This document shows positions 11,796-20,858 of a DNA stretch of 64,000 nt, piece after piece. The notes under the pieces were generated by a model. The model made no database searches. It saw only the letters and a list, made by a program, of their open reading frames with translations, and was not told where the DNA came from. Source of the stretch: Cerrena zonata (Eukaryota; Basidiomycota; Agaricomycetes; Polyporales; Cerrenaceae); the NCBI GenBank assembly GCA_038087015.1, contig JASBNA010000009.1, forward strand, positions 248,001 through 312,000, written 5' to 3'. Position 1 is the first letter of the stretch. Each line of letters opens with the position of its first letter. Both the position numbers and the translations under genes were made by a program.

Positions 11796-12692
11796 AGTTG
11801 TAAGTTGTAGTGAATGTTCATCACCTGAAGGAACTTCTTTTGAACATCCTGAGGTGACGGCATGTGAATATTTGATCTGAAATCAGTGTAGATACCTTGT
11901 GGATGGAGGCAGCCAGAGAGCGATAACGGGGCCCAGGCATCATTGACGAGATCGATAAAGAGAAACAAAAACAACACCTGAAGAGGGACAGAAACGGAAG
12001 GAGGGAAGTGAGTTCTCTGGTGCCTGAACAAGGAACATACTCATTTGGCGACCCCATCCTATGGAGCAGAAGGTAGCGGGCATATTTTTTAAAGGGAGAG
12101 TGTAGTAACATAGAAACGATGTGTATTCCACTCACCAGGTGTTTCTGGTAGAGCGGATGAGGAGTGTGGTGTGTCAGAGGTCGGCGGTCAAACTTCACGC
12201 ATCAAGTCGACTGAGTGTACTGAACGGCACGTAAATTAGGTACTTACCTGTTTGGAACTCAGCTCGTTGATGTGGTACGTTACTCGTCAAACCGCTGCTC
12301 CAGAGGTCAATGCTTACCAAAGCCGACCGTTGGATTGTGTCCCTCTTATCAAGCTAGCAGAGAGAGCCTTGGCGGGTTGATGATCGAGTCCATAATGTTG
12401 TTGTAATAACAGCTATATGACCTACTTGGTGTTCATATGCAAGATATCAGTGCCCGAGACAATTAGAAACACTGGTCAGCTTGTTAAAAGTCTGAGAGCC
12501 TTGCGCTGTGTGTCGCAAGGCAGCGGGATATAAAGGAACTCCTGAGTCCCGGTAAGTTGCAGAGGGATTGAAGCAAGAGTGCCGCAGCGAGTTAGATGTC
12601 GAGCGGTGCTAAGTTTGAAACCAGAGGACAAATAAAACATAATATATGATTAGAGATATATCATATACATATCATCTAGTCATGATGGGGAA

Positions 12693-12797
12693 GTGACCAA
12701 ATGTCTGACATACGGCTGTCACATCTCCAACATCTCGCTATCATGACGCTGCGACAACATTATGACGAACTTCCATCGTTTTCGATTTCATGCGGTG
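12693..12797 (-). repeat. Right terminal inverted repeat of the 1.4-kb transposon
   Basis: Reverse complement of the left end. The outer edge GCATGCGGTG-like terminus is followed directly by the CCT target duplication (12798-12800). Confidence 0.85.
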
Positions 12798-13260
12798 CCT
12801 ATTTAATGGACATAGCATCATGCTTGTATTGGAATGGTTTGGGGGATTGGACTATTGCATAACAGTAAGGGCCCGAGTCGTCTCGGTTCACAACTCACTG
12901 CTGCCATGATATGGGTTGTCCGGCGAGTCTCAGATGTTCTCGATGATTCCCAAAGCTCAGTTCATTGTGACATGCTTTTCCTGATTCCGTTTTATAATAA
13001 AACACCACACTTATTGAGGAATTCCGCGTGTTCTGAAGCAATTTTCTCTATCCCACTGTTTTCGTATTTTTTTTGATTTTTGCGACGCGCGTCGAGCGCT
13101 ACTGACATAGTTTTCCGAAACGGCTGTAATGATTTCCCAAGATCTAATCTTATCTACTCGTCCCGACACAACTCTGAGCTCACCTTCACGCCTTTTCTCA
13201 TACATATCCTCTGCGGGACCAGAACATCGGGTGGCATAACTGGACTATCACCTACATATC
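12798..13260. other. Intergenic between transposon and F-box copy
   Basis: An 80-codon ORF (12834-13076) looks random. The segment next to 13261 is likely the former promoter of the F-box copy. No repeat or RNA was recognised. Confidence 0.4.
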
Positions 13261-14618
13261 ATGATCCAGCTATCATATGAGCTGATAGATCGTATTATTG
13301 ACTCCTTCCACGATGACCCACTGACCCTTGACTGTACTTCCCTCGTGTGTCACGCATTATTGGATGCTAGCAGGTACCACTTGCATCGCGAATTCAAAAT
13401 CGAGATTGGGTCGGAACAGGATATCGACCGTAGCTTGCAGGAACTGAGCCAAACAGGTGCTCTCGAGTTGTCTGTGCGCCATTATGTTCACGCCCTCCAC
13501 ATCTCTGGAAGGTATAAGAATCCTCAGCCCCATCTCGATCAAACACATCCAGGAGTTCATGGCGTTACTTCCTAAACTCCAGTGCCTTCGTCTGATGGGC
13601 CTAACCCTCTCCCCCCATCCTTCTTTTTGTGATACGCGGACCGCGATACACCTAACAACATTACAATCTAAACTTCTCGATCTGAAGAGGGTTGCGATTT
13701 CAGAAGCAGAACAGTATCCCATACCCATCCTCAATCTTCTATCACTGTTTTCACAGATAGAGAGACTACGGATCATTGGATCGATATCTGGCTTGCGCTC
13801 CTACGAACTTCCAGTCGAGCTCTTTCAAAAGGTCAAGATCCGTTTTTATACCTCCCCCATGCTAAAGGCATTCCCGAATTTCAAAAGTTGTTGGAGTATG
13901 CAATTCAGTTGAACACAGCAACATCGTTCGCTAGCTCGGTAGCTGATGCGCAGTGCATTGACGATATTCTGGAATCCTTTAACAATCTTGACAAGGAAAA
14001 TCTCTCTCGGATTGAATTAATTTTCCCAAGCTTCAAAAGCCGTAACTTGAACTGTATGTTCACTCCCTGCTATTACCATAAGATGTCACATATTAATCCT
14101 GGGGCATAGCTGTTGCGCCTGTACGGTCTCGTACAGAACTCAAGATGTTCCGTGTCCTGCAGGAACTCCAGCTTCGTCTTGATTACACGATCATGACTCT
14201 TCACCCAGAGGACCAGTGGTCCTGCATGAACAATTTCCTCGAGAAGATTCCCGTAGCCAACATATTCAAGATTTTGATTTTGGTGTACACCAAAGTTGAA
14301 GTTTCACCTCCAATGCCCCATCATAAATTCGCACGAAAGAAGAAGAATGTACCACCTAAGGTCGTTCACAAATGGACTACTAGCCTGGATTGGGATAGAC
14401 TACGGAGCAGTCTGCGAAGTATGCCTGTACTTCAACGCATCAACGTTCGTGTCGTGCAAATTATTATTTCAAATAACATAAGACAAGCCTCCGAACGTGT
14501 CACGAAGAGATACTACGAAGATATCCGGGGGGCATTCCAGAAGGAGCTCTCGGAATTTAAGGGGCGGAGGATGTTATACATTTCACAAAAACTCGCGATT
14601 GACCCGAGGATATTATAG
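13261..14618 (+). pseudogene. F-box/LRR gene copy with at least two frameshifts
   Basis: Clear paralogue of the F-box gene at 52901-54230: the N-terminal F-box (ELIDRIIDSFHDD, LVCHALLDASRYHLHREF) and later blocks (SLFSQIERLRI, LEYAIQLN, LQELQLRLDYT, SLDWDRLRSSLRSMP) all align. Intron 14054-14109 matches the paralogue's intron in position and phase. Two lesions break the frame. Near 13517-13535 about 14 bases are missing relative to the paralogue, in the segment after HYVHALHISG. At the T-run 13843-13847 one base is missing before a block that resumes as LYLP and GIPEFQKLLEYA. A 16-base intron at the first site is too short to be real. The gene may be a decaying copy, or the second lesion may be an assembly error in a homopolymer. 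Confidence 0.7.
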
Positions 14619-14892
14619 GTAATCAAACCAAATATTTTCTGTCCGAATATCTCATGAACCACAGACTCTTAGTCATTGTTATACAGGGATGAAACTCGCA
14701 GAACACATCTTCTGACCGCCCACATGAACCTGTAGTACCAAAACTAATACATGACTTAGTTGTGGATGCCGCTACCTGAGCATGAGGGCTCGAAACGGAC
14801 TACGCTCCTAGATGTAGAGAAGATAATAATGGCGTGACTTTTCTTAAAAAAAGTGGCGAACCTTTTGAGGTACTTGAAAAGTAGAATGAACT

Positions 14893-16368
14893 TCAAACGT
14901 TTATGTTCTTTCCGAGAAAACTATATCGAGAGAGTGGTATAAAACCAGAGGACAAAACCGGATGAAGGGCAACGCACCGGGCCAAATATAGACTCCGACT
15001 TGTTAGCATTCTTGTTTTTGGTGGCGCGACCCTGTCAACTCCGTCCAGTGACTCCCAAATCCCGATTTGTCTTGATATCGCGAGGCGATCCTGCCAGCCT
15101 TCCCTTGATGCTATCTTCACCAAGCTGCTGCAAATCGCATCATATTCCTGACTCTCCCTAGCAGTATATTCCATGGGAATTGTGTTGAAAGCGATGTGGA
15201 ATGACAGCGTCTGCAGGTTTGACATCGAAGATACCATCGTCGTGAACGCAGACCACTCCAGAGAGAACAGGTGTTCGCTGGGCCGCTTTGTGTCGGGATC
15301 TATGAATTCTATCATTTCCGCGAGACGGTCTCTACCCATTGAGTCGAAGTGAATATGAATAGAGAGTGTCTTGACGGAGGACCTTGGGATGACGGTGAGG
15401 CTCGATATGAGACATTCCCACTGCTCGTCCACCCTATCAACCCTCTTATCGAGAGCAATATGAAAGCGTATGGTTTCAAGGGCGTTGAATGGTTGAAACA
15501 TGAGCTTCTCAATGATAGGAGATGTGGCTAAAGCCAATTCAATCATAGTCACAGTCAGAAAAAGCAACAACTTACACGGTGTGTAACACCGACGGCAGTC
15601 AAATTCCAGGCTGCAAATTTCTATAGGAGACATCATTCGCAGCATCGAGTTTGTATGACTTGATGACATGTTTTTTGCGATTGTAAACCCGACATGCTTC
15701 ACTTCTGTCATTTCCACAGTAGCGTCGAGGATTTTCGCCAGTGATTCCACATCGGATACATGGAAGGTTAATAGCCTGGCCACCTTCATTTTTTGCGAAA
15801 CAGATATTTCAGAAGGCCTCCATGGTCCGAGGTCACCTTTAAAGTGGGATATGGCTAATGTTTCGATGGAGGCGAAAAGCGATAGAACATCGATGATGGA
15901 CCCTACAGAAGTTGCCGCCACATTTTGGAGAGAAAGTCTCGCAAGGGAGAAAGATCCGCGATGACTCTCAAGCGGGAAGTTGTTGAGAGGATATAATAGA
16001 ACCTCAATAAGATGTAATTGGCGGAGTTCAGGCAGCATTCGCAGCATGACAACTATTACGGGTAATGCTACACGTTGTCCCTCCCCACCGTGTGTGTGGC
16101 GACGTTCAATACGGACTTGTCGAACGTAGTGCGCGAGATGCCGCCGCGAGCGCAACCTTACAAGGAATGTGTGAACATCCAATAAGTTATCAGTGTTCAC
16201 ATTGGGGGTCCGGGGGTGTGCTGTAACAGTGATTTGGCGGAAGAGGTAGTATCTGCAGCGATCGAGCCAACCATGGCAAACAAGAGCACAGTAAAAGAGT
16301 GTCTTCCTGTCTGTACGGAAGTTGTAGATGATGGCATCGATGAGCTTAGGAGGTAACTCGACCTGCAT
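14893..16368 (-). CDS. F-box/LRR protein
   Basis: Probable SCF ubiquitin-ligase adaptor. The frame is open for 491 codons from ATG 16368. An embedded 48-bp intron (15528-15575, donor GTAAGT, acceptor TTTAG) is a multiple of three; splicing it gives 475 aa and matches the intron position of the paralogue at 54573. The N-terminal F-box reads LPPKLIDAIIYNF, CALVCHGWLDRCRYYLF. Leucine-rich segments follow (LPELRQLHLIEVLL, SIETLAISHF, SPIIEKLMFQPFNALETIRF, MSNLQTLSFHI) and the C-terminal block AISRQIGIWESLDG is shared with the paralogue. It lies tail to tail with the broken F-box copy at 13261. The target is unknown. Confidence 0.72.
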   Translation of the reverse strand: MQVELPPKLIDAIIYNFRTDRKTLFYCALVCHGWLDRCRYYLFRQITVTAHPRTPNVNTDNLLDVHTFLVRLRSRRHLAHYVRQVRIERRHTHGGEGQRVALPVIVVMLRMLPELRQLHLIEVLLYPLNNFPLESHRGSFSLARLSLQNVAATSVGSIIDVLSLFASIETLAISHFKGDLGPWRPSEISVSQKMKVARLLTFHVSDVESLAKILDATVEMTEVKHVGFTIAKNMSSSHTNSMLRMMSPIEICSLEFDCRRCYTPCKLLLFLTVTMIELALATSPIIEKLMFQPFNALETIRFHIALDKRVDRVDEQWECLISSLTVIPRSSVKTLSIHIHFDSMGRDRLAEMIEFIDPDTKRPSEHLFSLEWSAFTTMVSSMSNLQTLSFHIAFNTIPMEYTARESQEYDAICSSLVKIASREGWQDRLAISRQIGIWESLDGVDRVAPPKTRMLTSRSLYLARCVALHPVLSSGFIPLSRYSFLGKNINV

Positions 16369-16755
16369 ATTGTGCTATTTAACAATGTTACCACGTCGAG
16401 TTATCCTAACACTAATACTCAAAGATGTTCGGCCAAGAAATAGGTAAATGGATTAAAAGGAGAAGGTGAGGTGTTTTTTATAAGCTATCTGAGAACTCAT
16501 CGATGGATCGTTTAAGAGCGTTGAATGCGGCGGTTTTCACCATAATGCTGGGCCAATGACTCCGAGTCAAGCGAATTAGGAAGGTGCAGTGGTACAGCGG
16601 CACACCGGCTATTTCCGATTAGTGATCAATCACCGTGTAGGAAGGCATTTTGCTTACCTTTGATTGTACTAGTCATAACGGAGCATATGCCATAGTTATA
16701 TGATCTTACGAGCTGCTGAGCCAGTTGCCCCTTTTCATCCCTCGCTGACTGGCGA

Positions 16756-16797
16756 CGGAATGCGACTCACTCGGAGGAAGTCCCGAGTCGCGTTCCG
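16756..16797. promoter_or_regulatory. Imperfect palindrome upstream of the 16951 gene
   Basis: CGGAATGCGACTC (16756-16768) is repeated inverted as GAGTCGCGTTCCG (16785-16797), one mismatch in 13, with a 16-base spacer that extends the pairing (CTCGG/CCGAG). Inverted CGG/CCG ends are the layout bound by many fungal Zn2Cys6 dimers, so an operator is possible; no factor is identified. Confidence 0.4.
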
Positions 16798-16833
16798 TTA
16801 TCAGCCCCGCTTCCGCTTCCGTTTACGCTCAGG

Positions 16834-16840
16834 TATAAAG
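16834..16840 (+). promoter_or_regulatory. TATA box of the 16951 gene
   Basis: TATAAAG, 117 bp before the ATG at 16951, followed by a pyrimidine-rich leader. It sits 37 bp downstream of the palindrome at 16756-16797. Confidence 0.5.
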
Positions 16841-16950
16841 CAGCGTCGAATCTGAGTCTTGATCAACCTATTCCATATCACTCAGTCTACTCTAACTATA
16901 CTTCTCCTTGAATAACTGTTGATCAGTTATCTGACTCTTGTTCGTCAAAC

Positions 16951-17346
16951 ATGTCTAATCCTACTTCTCACCACGACTCCAAATGCGGATACGCCAAAGA
17001 CATACCTGCCAAAAATACCTACCCTAAAAGGGACTCACTCAACGGCGATGAACCGAAACGCCGCTCACTATCCCGGAGTATGAGAGACGAAGCAGATTTC
17101 CACTTGGGTCCCGCCGAATATGTGACACAACTTATCACACATGGCCCTCAATTATACCCAGACCTCACACAGAAAGAAGTCTTCGACTACGTCTACCCGG
17201 CCTGGCTCTTCGGAGTCGTGATAATCTCCCTTGCCATGGCCATACAGCCTAGCAGTCCCGTGTACGAAGTCATGATTAACCCCATGGCGAATTGGGAAAA
17301 AATCACTTTCGGTCTAGGGTTATCTGCTGCGGGACTGTTAGCTTAG
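16951..17346 (+). CDS. Small hypothetical membrane protein, 131 aa
   Basis: Not recognised. The N-terminal 55 residues are polar (Lys/Ser/Asp-rich), then comes a compact region with EYVTQLITHGPQLYP and one clear hydrophobic segment (WLFGVVIISLAMA), and a second shorter hydrophobic stretch at the very end (FGLGLSAAGLLA). The protein stops just inside that last stretch, so either the true gene continues through an intron after 17340 that I could not place, or it is truncated. A TATA box and palindrome upstream support it being transcribed. Confidence 0.5.
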   Translation: MSNPTSHHDSKCGYAKDIPAKNTYPKRDSLNGDEPKRRSLSRSMRDEADFHLGPAEYVTQLITHGPQLYPDLTQKEVFDYVYPAWLFGVVIISLAMAIQPSSPVYEVMINPMANWEKITFGLGLSAAGLLA

Positions 17347-17771
17347 TCTTCCAATCCTCAGACTTGTCATTTGGGTTGGAACGTATGTCCTCAAGTCAAA
17401 ATTGATACAACTTCAATGTAAATAAACCCGGATCAGATGGTGTCTGCTTACGCCGGTGACAGCATACTACCGCGTATATGACATATATACCATAAAGCCC
17501 ACAATATCATATCCTCATAAACCATTTCTTTAGAACTTGACATAGCTCAGTGAGCGGTTGTACGATAAAGAGAAAAATAAGTGTTAGAGGTATGGATATA
17601 TCTTGCAGTAGCACTTCATACCAAGAGGCATTGTTTACAAAGTTCATGTGTACCGTATCTGATATTTCTGCGAGGTATGATAATCCCAGTGCGAGGTCTG
17701 TCAACCACAATGTATTTCATTTGTTCTTCACATATGCGCCAAGCCTCTCGAATAATAGGACATTAATGAGA
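17347..17771. other. Intergenic, 3' ends of two convergent genes
   Basis: Between the 131-aa ORF (plus) and the secreted-protein gene (minus). AT-rich, with only short random ORFs. A further exon of the plus-strand gene could lie here but none was identified. Confidence 0.4.
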
Positions 17772-18408
17772 TCAGAAGGTTATCCTATGCACCATTATCT
17801 CTGTATCTTTACAGCTCGTGAGGTTGAACTGCGATGCAGATGGGTTTCTGACGATGTAGGTTCCACTGTTTTGAGTTGCTCCACATAATTTAAATGCCGT
17901 TGAGTGACCGAATTCAAGTTTCCCTTTCGAAGTCCCGTCCGACTGATATTGGTTGTTAGTTATGCCATTTTGTAATACATAGAAAAGGGATACATACGGG
18001 TGATCGAACAATACTGAAGTCTGAGTTAGCGAAACCGTCCCCATCGACAATGGAGATAGTCTCTCCTTGGGAATCTCCAGACGGAATGATCAATGTTCCA
18101 TTCTTCAAAGTGAGGGTGCTGTTGAAAACGCCATCAACGCTAGTAACAGTCTTCGTAGAATAGGTCAATGACTTATATATCATTCTCATAGTGTGGCGAG
18201 TAAAACTTACGGCTAACGTCATAACCTGCTGGCCATTGAACTTAGCAGGAACATGGACAAGGGCTTCTTCAATATGAGTCTTGAGCGTATTAGAACGAAG
18301 TGTGATCAAGTCGGTAATATTAGTTGATCTTTCTAGAACAACAGCTTGAGCTGTAATCGTCAAGACAGAAAGGAGACAAAGAGCAGTAGTACGGAGTAGA
18401 GAAAACAT
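17772..18408 (-). CDS. Small secreted protein, 173 aa, unknown function
   Basis: Three exons (18408-18211, 18150-17998, 17942-17772) join in frame to 173 aa. The first 22 residues form a typical signal peptide (short basic start, LLRTTALCLLSVLT core, AQA cleavage site). The mature part has several N-glycosylation sites (NIT, NST, NGT, NLT), two cysteines (LCGAT, TSCKD) that could pair, and beta-rich spacing, but no domain I recognise. Size, signal peptide and strong TATA box fit the small secreted proteins common in basidiomycetes; a role is not inferred. Confidence 0.7.
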
Positions 18409-18466
18409 GCTTCGGGATAAGCAATTCAGCGAAGAACCAGCAAGTTATGACTTGCTACCCAAGTCC

Positions 18467-18474
18467 CTTTTATA
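18467..18474 (-). promoter_or_regulatory. TATA box of the secreted-protein gene
   Basis: TATAAAAG on the minus strand, 59 bp before the ATG at 18408. It is a near-consensus TATA element, suggesting regulated or high expression. Confidence 0.6.
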
Positions 18475-18861
18475 CCTATGCTCCGGATGGTGAGATTTGG
18501 CCGAGATGGTCGGAGACATCTTCCGTCGCCTCGCTCGGGTCACGAATCGAGCTAAGGACCCCGCCGCCATAATTTGCTCGTAATTTCCATTACATGTCTG
18601 TCTGAAACACAGCCTAGTAGACGGACGAGAAGCGAGACATTGGGCGAATGATTCTAATGATGAGACATGCTACGAAACTCTCATTATCTCACAGATGGTC
18701 AACGAGATTGGAGTCTTTCCATGGACTTTCGAGGTTGAAGAGCCCCTGCCATGATGATGTGTAAATGAGCCCTAGTTGGCTACATATTCATCGGGTATGT
18801 TATATATAATCTATGCTTCATGAATCACAATAGTATGGATTAATATTTGTATAACACTCAC
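18475..18861. other. Intergenic
   Basis: Upstream of the secreted-protein gene and downstream of the broken F-box copy. Presumably holds regulatory sequence for the former. No gene or repeat recognised. Confidence 0.4.
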
Positions 18862-20354
18862 CTATATCGTCAAACTAGGCCAAGTCTCCTGCTGCCATGA
18901 AACCTTCAATCCCACTTTCTCCTTCAACCCACTCAGATTCGTCTCTATCGCCCGCTCAACCTCGTCAAAACTGCTCTTCTCAAGTGGCTCCGGCTCCTGC
19001 ATTTCCAAAATCGACTCGCAAGGCAACATACACGTGTAAGCTGCGCAAGGATTTCAATCCTTGTAGCCCCTCCGACAGCTTGTTCCATTCCAACATGGCG
19101 TCCCATTGATCCGGTAAGATAACAACTCGACGTGGGGAAGTAGGCGTGCTTGGTTCTCGTTCTCCCTCTTCTCACTTTCGTCGTCGTCTGCAGCCATTCG
19201 TACTACAGAGAAATGGAAGTGAATGGAAATCTCTGTCAACGAAGGCATCTCGAGTTTGTCGAAAAGTGCCAACATGATACTCCATGCGGCTTTTAAGTTC
19301 TCCGGTCCATACGTGAATTGTAAAGGTATGTGGACTCGGACTGAGTGTATGGCGGTGAAAGTGGAGAGGTCGATATTGTTCCAATGCACTCTTCCTTCTG
19401 AGTAATAGAAGATCAGATGCGGTCGATTATTCCCTCTAAGACTATGTGAGCAAAATTGTACGCACCATTATCAAGGTCAATCCATCGGAAGTCGAATTCC
19501 AAATGGGTTATCTTCTCATGTACGAAACACGCGAGAAAGTTTTCTGTGGCACTAACATGGTCTCCATGTGTAATAGTGCTACTGAAAGACGTAACCGTGT
19601 CCATGCATATGGACTGTAGCAGAAGAGTCTGCAACAGATCAAAATCCCGTAGTCGATTGCCGACAGACCCGAGACCCGAACTTTGTTTGGAAGGGGTTTG
19701 AGGTCAATACAATCGGTCCTTCCAGCGTAGAAGTCGCTAACCAATAGGTTGTCGATATCTGAGAAGTAGGATAGGAGGTCAAGGATGGGTTGTTTATTTA
19801 AAGTCCCGATGGGCGCGGCTGCGACGTCTGACATAACAAGACGTTTGAGTTTGAATGACCCAACTTCTGCTGGAAGGTCATCCGCAGGGCTCTTCAGTAA
19901 GGGGATACAGCTTCAAGCTTAGAATGCTGAGGCTCTTGACGGAGCGGAGTAAGGTGAGTATTTGGCCAATCTTGCTGACCTCCAGCGTACATTGGCCTCG
20001 ATGGACGATACCCCGGATGAGTATATGTCGGACATAATGCCGACAATGTGAATAGCGTTCTTGCTTGAAGAACTGTAGGACCTTCTCTATGTCGTGTCTA
20101 TTATCGTTACGTTCGAGGTGATGCTCTGGGTCACCAATACTGCTGAATGGAATGATGTAACCATTCGAGGAGGGTGCTTCGACACGGACGGTAATAAGGA
20201 TACTGCTAAAGAGGTGGTATCTGCTAGTGTTGGTCCAGGTCGTGTGAGTGAGTGCACAATGAACAAGTGTTTCCTTGTCGTTGTGAAGAAAGTCTATGAT
20301 GTAGTCTATGAGTTCCTGAGGAATCTTGGATAACATCAGGAATGATGGCTTCAA
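18862..20354 (-). pseudogene. F-box gene copy with about four frameshifts
   Basis: The N-terminus is a good F-box (KIPQELIDYIIDFLHNDKET, CALTHTTWTNTSRYHLF) from ATG 20354. Later blocks in other frames continue the same family: LLSYFSDIDNLLVSDF, LLQTLLLQ, TVTSFSSTIT, HLEFDFRWIDLDN, then, after a normal intron (donor GTGCGT near 19470), WNNIDLSTFTAIHSVRVHIP and LPSLTEISIHFHFS-like leucine-rich text. The reading frame changes near 19886 (extra C), 19643, 19101 and 19010 with no splice signal that would explain it. The last open segment ends at the TAG at 18862-18864. It is most likely a decayed copy. Fragments retain sense, so some lesions could be sequence errors. Confidence 0.6.
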
Positions 20355-20858
20355 GTTCTAGAATCTAGATCTAGAGATATCGATCCGACAGTAAAGGCAA
20401 AGCAGCTACCAGGGCATTCAAAGTTAGTAGACTACGACACCAGCGAAGTAAGTTGTGACTGCTTACAATCTAGAGTCAGACACCCTGACGTGGACGATGA
20501 TGGTAGGTGAGTGTCAATTGATAAGACGATGCTTAGAAGCCACAACGTTCAAGGTGTGGTTGATGACGTACGCAGGTACAAGGCGATGTTTTACATTTGT
20601 TAAGCATGAAATTCATCTCATAAGCTCACAACTAGCGGGAGCAATAACGTGATATTGCAAGTAATCCCAGGATAGCGACAAAGATAGCTATACGATAGCG
20701 ATACAAAAAAATACTACATACAAGAAAAAGAAGCGTCCGAAAAAAGCGCGTCATGATCATAAACCTCCGTCACCTCCGGATTCAACTTGAGCTACTACAA
20801 ATTGTATGTATTGTATCAAGTGATCCATGACGAGTCAGAAACGTCATAAGCCGAGACC
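20355..20858. other. Intergenic
   Basis: Between the F-box copy and the 3' end of the metalloprotease gene. A 65-codon ORF at 20455-20652 looks random. A GATA-rich short repeat (GATAGCGA-like units) is present near 20673-20705. No gene seen. Confidence 0.4.

Larger units (their letters stand above)
11370..12797. mobile_element. Non-autonomous DNA transposon, 1,428 bp, CACTA-like ends
   Basis: The two ends are 105-bp inverted repeats (11370-11474 and 12693-12797), 97 of 105 positions matching by hand alignment. Both begin CACCGCATGAAATCG at the outer edge. The element is flanked by the trinucleotide CCT (11367-11369 and 12798-12800). A 3-bp target duplication with ends starting CAC is the pattern of the CACTA/EnSpm superfamily, so that is the suggested class; the exact terminal motif CACTA is not present. 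No transposase is encoded: internal ORFs are short, overlapping and without recognised motifs, so it would need to be moved in trans. It carries a GGA microsatellite. Confidence 0.75.

Noticed and set aside
13517..13532. A 16-base GT...AG segment that would repair the frame of the F-box copy
   Set aside because: Far below the minimum intron length. The paralogue shows that bases are simply missing here.
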